Assembly (NCBI RefSeq): GCF_014837015.1 | Contig: NZ_JACSPT010000006.1 | Location: 1 to 64,000, forward strand | DNA: 64,000 nucleotides | Direction of reading: 5' to 3' | Source of the DNA: Acinetobacter pecorum | GTDB lineage: Bacteria; Pseudomonadota; Gammaproteobacteria; Pseudomonadales; Moraxellaceae | In this document: piece after piece, positions 55,362-64,000 of the stretch | Position numbering within the stretch: position 1 is the first letter of the stretch | Layout: every line of letters begins with the position of its first letter | The notes under the pieces: generated by a model | Databases searched by the model: none | Seen by the model: only the letters and a program-made list of their open reading frames with translations | What the model was told of the DNA's origin: nothing | Made by a program: the position numbers and the translations under genes

Positions 55362-56198
55362 ATGACAAAAAATAAAACTGGTGAAATTCCCAATTTTGAT
55401 GAAATCCGTTTAGACCCGATTTCACATATTCATAGAGAAAACAATCCTCAATTTATTGCGTCTATTGCGCGTGGATTGGAAATCTTGCGCTGCTTTTCTT
55501 CAACCAATCAATTACTTGGCAATCAGGAAATTGCACAATTAACCAACTTGCCTAAGCCGACTGTAGCGCGTATTACCAGTACCCTGGTTTCTTTAGGTTA
55601 TTTAAAACAATTGCCTAATACCACAAAATATTTACTGGATGTGGGTGTATTGGCTTTGGGCTATGCAGCTCTGAGTAATATTTCTGCGCGGACTCAGGCT
55701 TATCCATTTATGGAAGAAATGTCGCGTTATTCTCAAGCTCCTGTGGCAATGGCTACACGTGACCGTTTGAGCATGATTTATCTGGAAGTGGTACATACAG
55801 AATCGACGCTGACCATGCGCCGCCCTGTCGGTTCTACCTTACCGATTCATAGCAGTGCCATGGGACGTGCCTGTCTGGCAGCAATGGATGTAAAAGAACG
55901 CGAATATTTATTTGATGCGATCAAAAAAAGAAATGAAGACCAGTGGCCAACCATTAAGCGTAATCTGGAACGTGCAATCCGTGATTATCAGGATTATGGC
56001 TACTGTCTGTCTTTAGGTGACTGGGCGAAAGATGTGAATTCCGTGGCAGTTCCACTGGTTCATCCCAAACATGGGATTTTAACGTTTAACTGCGGTGCAC
56101 CAAGTTATCTGTTAAACCAGGAAAAACTGGAAAATGAAATTGGACCGCGTCTGATTCACATGGTGAATAATATTGCGATGAATCTCAATAACATATAA
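55362..56198 (+). CDS. IclR-family transcriptional regulator
   Basis: Regulator of 278 residues from ATG 55362; a TTG two codons earlier is less likely. The N-terminal winged helix spans about 35-95 (ARGLEILRCFSS, NQEIAQLTNLPKPTVARITSTL). The C-terminal effector domain is about 110-275, with the PobR/PcaU-like stretch LPIHSSAMGRACLAAM. It is related to the beta-ketoadipate regulators PcaU/PobR and could correspond to the dca regulators of A. baylyi. Adjacent palindromes and their recurrence across the catabolic region make it the best candidate for a cluster-wide regulator. Confidence 0.87.
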   Translation: MTKNKTGEIPNFDEIRLDPISHIHRENNPQFIASIARGLEILRCFSSTNQLLGNQEIAQLTNLPKPTVARITSTLVSLGYLKQLPNTTKYLLDVGVLALGYAALSNISARTQAYPFMEEMSRYSQAPVAMATRDRLSMIYLEVVHTESTLTMRRPVGSTLPIHSSAMGRACLAAMDVKEREYLFDAIKKRNEDQWPTIKRNLERAIRDYQDYGYCLSLGDWAKDVNSVAVPLVHPKHGILTFNCGAPSYLLNQEKLENEIGPRLIHMVNNIAMNLNNI

Positions 56199-56395
56199 AA
56201 AATTAATCATCAGAGCGACATTAAGTCGCTCTTTCTATTGAATACCCAGGCTATACATCTTCTTACTTTACCCAGAATTTGCCGCAAACCTTTTTGATGC
56301 TGTGAAATAGATAAGATTTAAAAAAAAAGATAAAGTCCTATTTCAAATAAAAAGATCAAGAATAAGCTTCATAACCGATTTAGATAATGCTATAA

Positions 56396-56412
56396 ATATC
56401 GCTATACGAAAT
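56396..56412. promoter_or_regulatory. IclR-type operator candidate 9, at ETF-QO
   Basis: ATATCGCTATACGAAAT ends 13 bp before the ETF-ubiquinone oxidoreductase ATG. One arm has a mismatch. Confidence 0.55.
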
Positions 56413-56425
56413 TGGATTTTATATT

Positions 56426-58138
56426 ATGAAAGATATAACAAGAGAATCAATGGAGTTTGACGTCGTCATCGTAGGCGCAGGCCCTGCGGGTCTTTCTGCT
56501 GCAATCAAAATCCGTCAACTTGCAATTGAAAACAACTTAAACGATCTGTCCGTTTGTGTCGTAGAAAAAGGCTCCGAAGTCGGTGCGCATATTCTTTCCG
56601 GTGCTGTGCTTGAACCGCGTGCCATGAACGAGCTGTTCCCGGACTGGAAAGAACAGGGTGCCCCGCTGAATGTCCCGGTGACTGAAGATAAAACTTTCTT
56701 CCTGCTGTCAGATGAAAAATCACAGGAAGCACCGCACTGGATGGTACCTAAAACCATGCATAACGATGGCAACTATGTCATCTCGCTCGGCAACGTGGTG
56801 CGCTGGTTAGGCCAGAAAGCGGAAGAACTGGAAGTGTCGATCTTCCCGGGCTTTGCCGCCTCTGAGATTCTTTATCATGAAGATGGCACGGTAAAAGGCA
56901 TCCAGACCGGTGACATGGGTATTGGTAAAGATGGCGAACCGACACATAACTTTACTCCGGGTTATGAACTGCACGCTAAATACACGTTATTTGCTGAAGG
57001 TTGCCGTGGTCATTTAGGTAAGCGCCTGATCCAGAAGTTCAACCTGGACAAGGACGCCGATCCGCAGCATTACGGCATCGGGATTAAAGAGCTGTGGGAA
57101 ATTGATCCAGCCAAGCACAAACCGGGTCTGGTGATGCATGGTGCCGGCTGGCCACTCAATGAAACCGGTTCTTCAGGTGGCTGGTGGCTATACCACGCCG
57201 AGAACAACCAGGTGACCCTGGGCATGATCGTGGATCTTTCTTATGAAAACCCGCATATGTATCCATTTATGGAAATGCAGCGCTGGAAAACCCATCCACT
57301 GATCAAGCAGTATCTGGAAGGTGGCAAGCGTATTTCTTATGGTGCCCGTGCCGTGACCAAAGGTGGTTTTAACTCGCTGCCGAAATTCACCTTCCCGGGT
57401 GGCTCATTAATTGGGGATGATGCCGGCTTCCTGAACTTCGCCAAGATCAAGGGTTCTCATACGGCAATGAAATCCGGCATGCTCTGCGGTGAAGCGGTAT
57501 TTGAAGCGATTGCTGCCGGTGTAGAAAAAGGTGGTGATCTGGCGGTTGCACGCGTGGTAGAGGGCGAAGATTTCTTTGTTAAGGAATTGACTGCTTATAC
57601 CGACAAGTTCAACCATAGCTGGCTGAAAGAAGAGCTGTACAGCTCGCGTAACTTCGGCCCGGCGATGCACAAGTTCGGTCAATGGATGGGAGGTGCATTC
57701 AACTTCATCGACCAGAACGTGTTTAAAGTACCGTTTACCCTGCATGACCTGCTGCCTGACTTCAAGGCATTAAAAACTGTCGATGCAGTGAACTTCAAGC
57801 CGACCTATCCAAAACCGGATGGCAAGCTGACTTTTGACCGTCTGTCTTCAGTGTTTGTGTCGAACACGGTCCATGAAGAAAACCAGCCTTCGCATTTGAA
57901 ACTAACTGATCCATCCATCCCGGTTGAAGTGAACCTGCCGAAATGGGATGAGCCTGCACAGCGTTACTGCCCAGCGGGGGTGTATGAAATCATGGAAAAT
58001 AATGACGGTTCCAAGCGTTTCCAGATCAATGCAGCCAACTGTGTGCACTGCAAGACCTGTGACATCAAGGATCCTTCCCAGAACATCACCTGGGTGACAC
58101 CGGAAGGTGGTGGTGGTCCGAATTACCCGAATATGTAA
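56426..58138 (+). CDS. Electron transfer flavoprotein-ubiquinone oxidoreductase
   Basis: Inner-membrane-associated flavoprotein, 570 residues, that passes electrons from ETF (fed by acyl-CoA dehydrogenases) to ubiquinone. FAD motif VVIVGAGPAGLSAAIK (13-28). The C-terminal 4Fe-4S domain has cysteines in RYCPAGVYE and NCVHCKTCDIKDPSQNITW, ending GGGGPNYPNM. Full family length. A copy of the catabolic-region palindrome lies directly upstream, linking its expression to the dehydrogenase genes. Codon use is richer in G/C third positions than its neighbours, as in highly expressed genes. ATG 56426 is preferred; ATG 56450 is also in frame. Confidence 0.94.
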   Translation: MKDITRESMEFDVVIVGAGPAGLSAAIKIRQLAIENNLNDLSVCVVEKGSEVGAHILSGAVLEPRAMNELFPDWKEQGAPLNVPVTEDKTFFLLSDEKSQEAPHWMVPKTMHNDGNYVISLGNVVRWLGQKAEELEVSIFPGFAASEILYHEDGTVKGIQTGDMGIGKDGEPTHNFTPGYELHAKYTLFAEGCRGHLGKRLIQKFNLDKDADPQHYGIGIKELWEIDPAKHKPGLVMHGAGWPLNETGSSGGWWLYHAENNQVTLGMIVDLSYENPHMYPFMEMQRWKTHPLIKQYLEGGKRISYGARAVTKGGFNSLPKFTFPGGSLIGDDAGFLNFAKIKGSHTAMKSGMLCGEAVFEAIAAGVEKGGDLAVARVVEGEDFFVKELTAYTDKFNHSWLKEELYSSRNFGPAMHKFGQWMGGAFNFIDQNVFKVPFTLHDLLPDFKALKTVDAVNFKPTYPKPDGKLTFDRLSSVFVSNTVHEENQPSHLKLTDPSIPVEVNLPKWDEPAQRYCPAGVYEIMENNDGSKRFQINAANCVHCKTCDIKDPSQNITWVTPEGGGGPNYPNM

Positions 58139-58149
58139 GGTAATTCTTG

Positions 58150-58183
58150 TGAATGTGAGAAATAAATTTATTTCTCACATTCA
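58150..58183 (+). terminator. 34-bp perfect palindrome after ETF-QO
   Basis: Seventeen bases starting TGAATGTGAGAAATAAA are followed immediately by their exact reverse complement, with no spacer, 12 bp past the stop. It would form a strong 3' hairpin but has no U-tract. Confidence 0.6.
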
Positions 58184-58236
58184 TATACCCAATCTTGAAG
58201 CAGTTAGTATTAACACTTCACTTTAATTTTTTAGGT

Positions 58237-58264
58237 AATTCCAGTTCCCTCGGGAGCTGGAATT
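58237..58264. terminator. Second hairpin between convergent genes
   Basis: AATTCCAGTTCCC and GGGAGCTGGAATT pair over 13 bp with one G-U. Together with 58150-58183 and 58316-58351 it makes three hairpins in 200 bp between the ETF-QO and YcaO genes. Confidence 0.5.
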
Positions 58265-58315
58265 AATAAGTTAGAATAGAAAATAATATAAAAGATTGCA
58301 TATAGGATCAGAGAT

Positions 58316-58351
58316 AAAAATGGCCTACTCGAAACCGAGTAAGCCATTTTT
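58316..58351 (-). terminator. Terminator of the OsmC-YcaO gene
   Basis: AAAAATGGCCTACTCG pairs with CGAGTAAGCCATTTTT around AAAC with one mismatch; T-run on the minus strand. Confidence 0.8.
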
Positions 58352-58397
58352 AAGATTTAAAACAAATGACGAAAAATTTTAGTCATTCATCTATGGA

Positions 58398-60599
58398 TTA
58401 TTGCTGAGCCACAAACTTGGCACGCGCTGCATGCAATTTCTTATAGCTGTCAATTAAACGTAGATGACGATCCAGCCCTTCAAGCTGCATGTTGGTTTCG
58501 GTCAAACCATAGAAACGAACTGTTCCTTCGATTGAACCTAGAACGGCATCCATACGGGCATCACCAAACATACGACGGAAGTTGTGTTCATAATCTTCCA
58601 GTTCCATTTCATCATCCAGAATGACTTCCAGAACGACATTCATGGACTGGTAGAACAGGCCACGTTCAACGGTATTGGTATTGAACTGCAGGAATTGCTC
58701 CACCAGATCTTTGGCTTCTTCAAATTGCTGCAAAGCCACATAAATCAACAGTTTCAGTTCAAGAATAGTGAGTTGGCCCCATTCAGTATTTTCATCGAAC
58801 TCGATACCGATCAAGGTTTTGATCTCGGTATAATCATCTTCATCCGCTTCTTCCAGACGCTCAACCAGTGCTTCCAGTTGTTCATCATCCAAGCGGTGCA
58901 GATTCAGGATATCTTCACGATATAACAAAGCCTTGTTGGTATTGTCCCAAACCAGATCTTCTACCAGATAAATTTCCGAATAGCCCGGTACCAGAATACG
59001 GCAAGCTGTTGCACCTAGATGCTGATACACCGCCATATAAACTTCATGACCCATGTTTTCCAGAATCGTGAATAATTCCTGAGCTTCATCAGCATTCGAA
59101 TTTTGACCATTATTGGTGAAGTCCCACTCGACAAAATCATATTCTGATTTCGCGCTGAAGAAACGCCAAGACACCACACCGCTTGAGTCGATGAAATGCT
59201 CAACAAAGTTATTCGGTTCAGTTACTGCATTGCTGCTAAAGGTTGGTTTTGGCAGATCATTCAGACCTTCAAAACTACGGCCTTGTAACAACTCAGTTAG
59301 ACTGCGTTCTAATGCCACTTCAAAGTTAGGATGGGCACCAAATGAGGCAAATACACCGCCAGTACGCGGGTTCATCAAGGTCACACACATGACCGGGAAC
59401 TGGCCGCCTAATGAGGCATCTTTGACCAGAACCGGAAAGCCCTGTTCTTCCAGACCTTTAATACCTTCAATAATTTTTGGATATTTTGCCAGAACATGTA
59501 CAGGCACATCCGGTAATGCGAGTTCACTTTCCAGAATTTCGCGTTTTACCGCACGTTCGAAAATTTCAGAAAGACATTGTACTTGCGCTTCAGCCAAGGT
59601 ATTGCCGGCACTCATCCCGTTACTTAAGTAAAGGTTTTCGATCAGATTGGACGGGAAATAAACGGTTTCACCATCAGACTGACGTACAAATGGCAATGAA
59701 CAGATGCCACGAGCCTTATTGCCCGAGTTGGTATCATAAAGATGGGTACCCAATAACTCATCTTCTGGATCATAAATTTCACGGGTATGTTCATCCAAAA
59801 CTTCTGCAGGTAGTTCGCCATTTGGGCCTGGCTGGAACCACTTTTCATCTGGATAATGCACAAATTCGGCATTGGCAATATCCTCACCCCAGAACTGGTC
59901 GTTATAGAAGAAGTTGCAGTTCAGACGTTCAATAAATTCACCCAAGGCAGATGCTAGCGCACTTTCTTTGGTAGAACCTTTACCGTTGGTAAAACACATC
60001 GGCGACTGCGCATCACGGATATGCAAAGACCAGACATTCGGCACGATGTTACGCCAAGAGGCGATTTCAATCTTCATGCCGAGGCCCGCCAGAATTGCAG
60101 ACATATTGGCAATGGTTTCTTCCAGCGGAAGGTCTTTACCCGGAATGAAAGTCGTATGGTCAGAAGCCAGATTTGGCATTAATAAGGCCTGAGCATCGGC
60201 ATCAATGCTTTCCACTTCTTCAATGACAAATTCAGGACCGGTTTGAATCACTTTCTTGACGGTACAACGGTCGATCGAACGTAAAATCCCTTGGCGGTCT
60301 TTTTCAGAAATATCAGCCGGCAGTTCCACCTGAATTTTAAAAATCTGTTTATAGCGGTTTTCAGGATCAACAATATTGTTTTGCGAAAGGCGGATATTAT
60401 CAGTCGGAATGTCACGTGCTGCGCAATAGACTTTGACAAAATAAGCCGCACAAAGTGCCGACGACGCCAGAAAATAATCGAATGGGCCAGGTGCCGAACC
60501 ATCGCCTTTATAGCGGATCGGCTGATCGGCAATCACCGTGAAGTCATCGAACTTGGCTTCCTGGCGAAGATTATCGAGATAATTGACCTTAATTTCCAT
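58398..60599 (-). CDS. OsmC-YcaO fusion protein
   Basis: Two-domain protein of 733 residues. An OsmC-like domain occupies about 1-145, with the redox Cys in FDYFLASSALCAAYF (about Cys50) and a second Cys in IDRCTVKKV. A YcaO domain follows at about 195-560, with the ATP-site acidic helices ASALGEFIERLNCNFF and EAQVQCLSEIFERAVKRE, then an acidic helical C-terminal region. E. coli YcaO assists RimO in beta-methylthiolation of ribosomal protein S12, while other YcaO proteins form azolines or thioamides in peptides. The C-terminus lacks the proline-rich end of cyclodehydratases, so the YcaO/RimO-type role is more likely. No azoline oxidase or peptide-export genes are nearby. Confidence 0.88.
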   Translation of the reverse strand: MEIKVNYLDNLRQEAKFDDFTVIADQPIRYKGDGSAPGPFDYFLASSALCAAYFVKVYCAARDIPTDNIRLSQNNIVDPENRYKQIFKIQVELPADISEKDRQGILRSIDRCTVKKVIQTGPEFVIEEVESIDADAQALLMPNLASDHTTFIPGKDLPLEETIANMSAILAGLGMKIEIASWRNIVPNVWSLHIRDAQSPMCFTNGKGSTKESALASALGEFIERLNCNFFYNDQFWGEDIANAEFVHYPDEKWFQPGPNGELPAEVLDEHTREIYDPEDELLGTHLYDTNSGNKARGICSLPFVRQSDGETVYFPSNLIENLYLSNGMSAGNTLAEAQVQCLSEIFERAVKREILESELALPDVPVHVLAKYPKIIEGIKGLEEQGFPVLVKDASLGGQFPVMCVTLMNPRTGGVFASFGAHPNFEVALERSLTELLQGRSFEGLNDLPKPTFSSNAVTEPNNFVEHFIDSSGVVSWRFFSAKSEYDFVEWDFTNNGQNSNADEAQELFTILENMGHEVYMAVYQHLGATACRILVPGYSEIYLVEDLVWDNTNKALLYREDILNLHRLDDEQLEALVERLEEADEDDYTEIKTLIGIEFDENTEWGQLTILELKLLIYVALQQFEEAKDLVEQFLQFNTNTVERGLFYQSMNVVLEVILDDEMELEDYEHNFRRMFGDARMDAVLGSIEGTVRFYGLTETNMQLEGLDRHLRLIDSYKKLHAARAKFVAQQ

Positions 60600-60687
60600 G
60601 TGGATACCTAAATATTCTTATGTGCCGTCACGGACAGATAAGATGCTGAATCTGAATATACAAGCCGGTTCACGGAGGAGAACTTGA

Positions 60688-60723
60688 ATGAAAAATAGAA
60701 AATGGTCAGGTTATGCCATTTGA
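60688..60723 (+). CDS. Possible 11-codon peptide divergent from ycaO-type gene
   Basis: ATG 60688 follows GGAGGAG (60674-60680) with ideal spacing and encodes MKNRKWSGYAI, then TGA. It lies in the 330-bp gap upstream of the OsmC-YcaO gene on the opposite strand. A basic, Trp/Tyr-containing peptide beside a YcaO enzyme invites the idea of a modified peptide or leader, but it has no Cys and only one Ser. Function unknown. Confidence 0.3.
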   Translation: MKNRKWSGYAI

Positions 60724-60933
60724 CTAAGTGTCTGGATAACGCTGCCGAGAATGGGCGCTATTATAGAATTATTTTATGAAATTGATAATATTTGTCTGAA
60801 ATTCTGCCAGATTAAACCAGACCTTCAGTCTTTCCTGAACTGCCGGAGCATGAATCAACTTCAAGTCATGAATTATATTATCAATTAACGTTACGGATAA
60901 GGCAGATTTTCACCTGCCTAGTCTGAGATAACT

Positions 60934-61704
60934 TTAGAAATCATAACTCAGTGCAAATACTGCAAGATTACGCTGCTTGTCATCATAGCGGTCATAACCG
61001 CCAAAGATATATTCACCTGACACACTCAACTGCGGTAAAAGCGCATAACTGAGTCCGGCAGAAGCATAACGAAAGGCAAACTGCTTTTCGGTATCGCCCA
61101 GTTCACCGCCCTCATATTTGCCTTCATCGTTAAAATAGCTCCCTGCTGCCGTAACGCTGGCATTCAGGCGATCATTCAATTGATGGCTCAGGTTAAGTGT
61201 ATAAAAAGTATCGCCCTGATTGGCATAAGCCACATCATACAGATAGGTCGATATGCTGACCCCGATATTGGTCTGATCATTCAACGCACGACTTACATTT
61301 AAACCCAGCTCATTTCCGGTAGTATGCTTGCCGCCCGGATAATAATAGATTGCGCTCCATAGATCCCAGTCATAATTTTCGCTGCTATGGGTATAACCCA
61401 GCAGAAAGTCATGCTCGAATTTGTCTGAGCGATGTCCCGGACGCCCCTGCACTTCTGCATAAGAGTATCCAAGCGTAGATCCCCAATATCCGACATAAAA
61501 ATTGCCATAAGCTAGATTCAGCGCTGCCTGTACAGCAACGTCGTCATTTTCAGGTGCATTGGTTAGACCACGGGAGATATATTTCGAAACCACACTGATA
61601 TTTCCACTCGTTTCTATTTGTTTTACTTCCGCATCATCGGCATAACAGTAAAAACTTGAAACAGCAGCACAGCCAAACAGCACTGTTTGATTGAATATTT
61701 TCAT
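60934..61704 (-). CDS. TorF-family putative outer-membrane porin
   Basis: Outer-membrane beta-barrel of 256 residues, Gcw_chp/TorF family. Signal peptide about 1-22 (cut near CYA-DDAE). The barrel starts ETSGNISVVSKYISRGLTNAP, in the family pattern (VSKYISRGL), and ends ...LAVFALSYDF with terminal Phe. Transported solute unknown. It stands alone between the YcaO-type gene and betA. Ribosome site is weak. Confidence 0.82.
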   Translation of the reverse strand: MKIFNQTVLFGCAAVSSFYCYADDAEVKQIETSGNISVVSKYISRGLTNAPENDDVAVQAALNLAYGNFYVGYWGSTLGYSYAEVQGRPGHRSDKFEHDFLLGYTHSSENYDWDLWSAIYYYPGGKHTTGNELGLNVSRALNDQTNIGVSISTYLYDVAYANQGDTFYTLNLSHQLNDRLNASVTAAGSYFNDEGKYEGGELGDTEKQFAFRYASAGLSYALLPQLSVSGEYIFGGYDRYDDKQRNLAVFALSYDF

Positions 61705-61729
61705 AAAATATAAAATGTATTAAGCAAAG

Positions 61730-61771
61730 CGGAGATAAAATCGAAAGCAGTCGAGGTTTTATCTCCGTTTT
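61730..61771. terminator. Hairpin between betA and the TorF-like gene
   Basis: CGGAGATAAAA (61730-61740) and TTTTATCTCCG (61757-61767) form an 11-bp stem; T-run only on the plus side. Lies 66 bp past the betA stop. Confidence 0.5.
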
Positions 61772-61832
61772 GAGACAAAATTGAAATTCGCTTTACTCCT
61801 GCTTTACTAGACGACAGGAATAAAACCATGAT

Positions 61833-63488
61833 TTAAGCGCGAGGTGCCTTGTAAAAAGGTGCAGATGAAGGTGCAAGAGGAGGCTTGCCACGAATATGGT
61901 CTGCCAGTTTTTCAGCGATCATAATCGTAGTTGCATTGAGGTTGCCGGTAATGATCAAAGGCATAATGGAGGCGTCAATCACACGCAGCCCCTGCATTTC
62001 ATGTACGCGTCCATAACCATCGACAACCGCCATGTCATCCTCACCCATTTTACAGCTACACGATGGATGATACGCGGTTTCTGCATGATTACGAACAAAT
62101 TCATCAATTTCAGCATCAGTTTGTAGATGTTTTCCCGGACTGATTTCTTCACCACGATAGGGATCCAATGCCGGCTGATGCATAATTTCCCGGGTAATCC
62201 GGATGGCATCGCGGAATTCACGCCAGTCCTGCTCGGTACTCATATAGTTGAACAGAATACGTGGATGCTCAAACGGGTCTTTGGATTTCAGACGGACACG
62301 GCCACGTGACGGCGAACGCATAGAGCCCACATGTGCCTGAAAACCATGTTCATGAATGGCATTGGTGCCATTATAATTAATCGCTACAGGCAGGAAATGA
62401 TACTGGATATTAGGCCATTCAAATTCGTCTGAGGAGCGGATAAAACCACCGGCTTCAAACTGATTACTGGCCCCGATACCTTTACCTAAAAATAACCATT
62501 CAGCGCCAATCATCGGCTGGTTATACCATTTGAGTGCCGGATATAAGCTAACCGGTTTTTTGCACTTATATTGCAGGTACATTTCCAGATGGTCCTGCAA
62601 GTTTTCACCCACGCCTGGCAAATCCTGAACCACCGGAATATCCAGACTTTTTAACAGTTCGGCCGGACCCACACCGGAGCGTTGCAGGATTTGTGGCGAG
62701 GCGATTGCACCACCACATAATAAAACTTCACGATCCGCAAAAACCTGAATCGGCTGTAAGGTATTTTGTCCTTCAAAATACTCCACACCAATTGCCTGAT
62801 TACGATTAAAAAGAATACGGTTGGTCATGGCGTGGGTAATAATTGTGAGATTATCCCGGCCTTTGGCCATATCGATATAACCACGTGCTGTACTGGAACG
62901 ACGGCCTTGCGGCGTTACGGTACGGTCCATCGGCCCAAAACCTTCTTGCTGATAGCCATTCAGGTCATCAGTACGTGGATAACCGGCCTGTACACCTGCC
63001 TCGACCATGGCATAGAACAGTTCATTATTGCCATTTTTAGGTGTTGCCACCGAAACTGGTCCAGAATCACCATGATAATCATTGCCGCCAATATCGCGGG
63101 TTTCAGCTTTTTTATAATACGGCAGACATTCGGCATAGCTCCAGTGTTCTAGCCCTTTAAGGCTGGCCCACTGTTCAAGATCCATAGCATTACCGCGAAT
63201 GTAACACATGCCGTTAATTAACGAAGAACCGCCCAGACCCTTGCCGCGCCCGCACTCCATACGACGATTATTCATATGAGGTTCGGGGTCGGTCAGATAG
63301 GCCCAGTTATAACGTCGTCCCTGTAGGGGATAAGCCAACGCAGCTGGCATTTGTGTTCTGAAGTCTAGACGGTAATCCGGTCCACCCGCTTCCAGCAACA
63401 GAACTTTCACATCCGGATCTTCAGTTAAACGCGCTGCGAGCACATTTCCTGCCGAACCTGCGCCGATAATAATATAATCGTAATTCAT
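61833..63488 (-). CDS. betA: Choline dehydrogenase
   Basis: FAD-dependent GMC oxidoreductase, 551 residues, oxidising choline to betaine aldehyde at the membrane. FAD motif [15 protein letters not shown] (6-20), GMC signatures [20 protein letters not shown] (in part [11 protein letters not shown]) and [13 protein letters not shown], catalytic His in [12 protein letters not shown] and the C-terminal [21 protein letters not shown] precedes ATG. Directly follows betB by 11 bp; together they make glycine betaine as osmoprotectant or carbon source. Confidence 0.94.
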   Translation of the reverse strand: MNYDYIIIGAGSAGNVLAARLTEDPDVKVLLLEAGGPDYRLDFRTQMPAALAYPLQGRRYNWAYLTDPEPHMNNRRMECGRGKGLGGSSLINGMCYIRGNAMDLEQWASLKGLEHWSYAECLPYYKKAETRDIGGNDYHGDSGPVSVATPKNGNNELFYAMVEAGVQAGYPRTDDLNGYQQEGFGPMDRTVTPQGRRSSTARGYIDMAKGRDNLTIITHAMTNRILFNRNQAIGVEYFEGQNTLQPIQVFADREVLLCGGAIASPQILQRSGVGPAELLKSLDIPVVQDLPGVGENLQDHLEMYLQYKCKKPVSLYPALKWYNQPMIGAEWLFLGKGIGASNQFEAGGFIRSSDEFEWPNIQYHFLPVAINYNGTNAIHEHGFQAHVGSMRSPSRGRVRLKSKDPFEHPRILFNYMSTEQDWREFRDAIRITREIMHQPALDPYRGEEISPGKHLQTDAEIDEFVRNHAETAYHPSCSCKMGEDDMAVVDGYGRVHEMQGLRVIDASIMPLIITGNLNATTIMIAEKLADHIRGKPPLAPSSAPFYKAPRA

Positions 63489-63499
63489 CCAATCCTCCC

Positions 63500-64000
63500 T
63501 TATGCGCTAAATACAGACTGGAAAGGACTGAGTTCGACCTGAACTGACTTGGTCTGGGTATATTGCTGTAGCGTGACAATACCGTTTTCGCGACCAACAC
63601 CCGAATGTTTATAACCACCAACTGGCATTTCTGCCGGTGATTCGCCCCAGGTATTAATCCAGCAAATGCCAGCTTCAATTTGATGAATAATACGGTGCGC
63701 ACGTGCCAGATTCGGTGTCACGACACCAGCTGCCAGACCATACTCGGTGTCATTGGCTCGACGAATCGCCTCTTCTTCTGAGTCATAACTCAGAATACTC
63801 ATGACTGGACCAAAGATTTCGTCACGGACAATCGTCATGTCGTCACGGCAATCGGTAAATACCGTTGGTAGCACATAAGCGCCTTGGGCAAACTGCTCAT
63901 CTTCGGCACGGCCACCACCACAAAGTAAACGAGCGCCTTCTTTTTTGCCCTGTTCGATATAATCCAGCACTTTTTCCATATGAGAGAAGCTGGACACTGG
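63500..64000 (-). CDS. betB: Betaine aldehyde dehydrogenase, 3' part
   Basis: Last 166 residues of an NAD-dependent aldehyde dehydrogenase; the N-terminal two thirds, including the cofactor site and catalytic Cys/Glu, lie beyond the right edge of the window. Recognisable segments are [23 protein letters not shown], in parts [14 protein letters not shown] and IFGPVMSIL, then [29 protein letters not shown] and SGVGRENG. The frame is open to base 64000. Immediately upstream of betA in the bet operon; a betI regulator would be expected further right. Confidence 0.92.
   Translation of the reverse strand, partial: PVSSFSHMEKVLDYIEQGKKEGARLLCGGGRAEDEQFAQGAYVLPTVFTDCRDDMTIVRDEIFGPVMSILSYDSEEEAIRRANDTEYGLAAGVVTPNLARAHRIIHQIEAGICWINTWGESPAEMPVGGYKHSGVGRENGIVTLQQYTQTKSVQVELSPFQSVFSA

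Overview
The window reads as a chromosomal stretch of an Acinetobacter species. Supporting this are the pmrC-pmrA-pmrB order, three aromatic/dicarboxylate MFS (AAHS) transporters, a DcaP-type porin with an N-terminal coiled coil, an OsmC-YcaO fusion, betB-betA, and moderate-GC coding DNA with very AT-rich intergenic regions. I see no rRNA, tRNA, CRISPR array, insertion sequence or prophage.

Layout. 1-0.7 kb: a small heat shock protein. 1.2-6.3 kb: a lipid-A/phospholipid remodelling island, with dgkA and a PAP2 phosphatase facing the pmrCAB operon. Three PmrA-box-like direct repeats sit there, and one of them appears to drive a short unannotated antisense-strand RNA. 6.5-10.5 kb: a zinc alcohol dehydrogenase, two short-chain dehydrogenases and a 56-residue hydrophilic protein. 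10.6-18.9 kb: a complete valine/isobutyryl-CoA catabolic operon (mmsA, mmsB, acyl-CoA ligase, acyl-CoA dehydrogenase, enoyl-CoA hydratase, HIB-CoA hydrolase) with a divergent LysR regulator. 19-25.3 kb: a DJ-1/PfpI protein, then a cyclohexanecarboxylate operon (badH-badI-aliB-aliA) with a divergent MarR regulator.

25.4-56.2 kb: a large acyl-CoA/dicarboxylate catabolic region. It holds three AAHS transporters, a class III CoA transferase, an acyl-CoA ligase, a Baeyer-Villiger-type monooxygenase with an alpha/beta hydrolase, and several acyl-CoA dehydrogenases. It also holds a four-gene operon of uncertain substrate (class II aldolase, 2-hydroxyacid dehydrogenase, enoyl-CoA hydratase, nitronate-monooxygenase-like), and dca-type beta-oxidation genes (hydratase, hydroxyacyl-CoA dehydrogenase, thiolase, CoA transferase, DcaA-like dehydrogenase, glutaryl-CoA dehydrogenase, DcaP porin). 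A GAF-PAS-PAS-GGDEF-EAL protein and an IclR regulator complete it. 56.4-64 kb: ETF-ubiquinone oxidoreductase, the OsmC-YcaO protein, a TorF-like porin, betA and the 3' part of betB.

How the parts work together. BadH/BadI/AliA/AliB would convert cyclohexanecarboxylate to pimeloyl-CoA. The dca-type genes and glutaryl-CoA dehydrogenase would carry dicarboxyl-CoAs to acetyl-CoA. ETF-QO would drain electrons from the five acyl-CoA dehydrogenases. The most striking unexplained structure is a 17-bp imperfect palindrome (ATTTCR-N5-CGAAAT type) found nine times in promoter regions from 26.9 to 56.4 kb, including the promoters of the IclR gene and of ETF-QO. I infer one IclR-controlled regulon. The second notable signal is the pair of oppositely oriented PmrA boxes upstream of dgkA.
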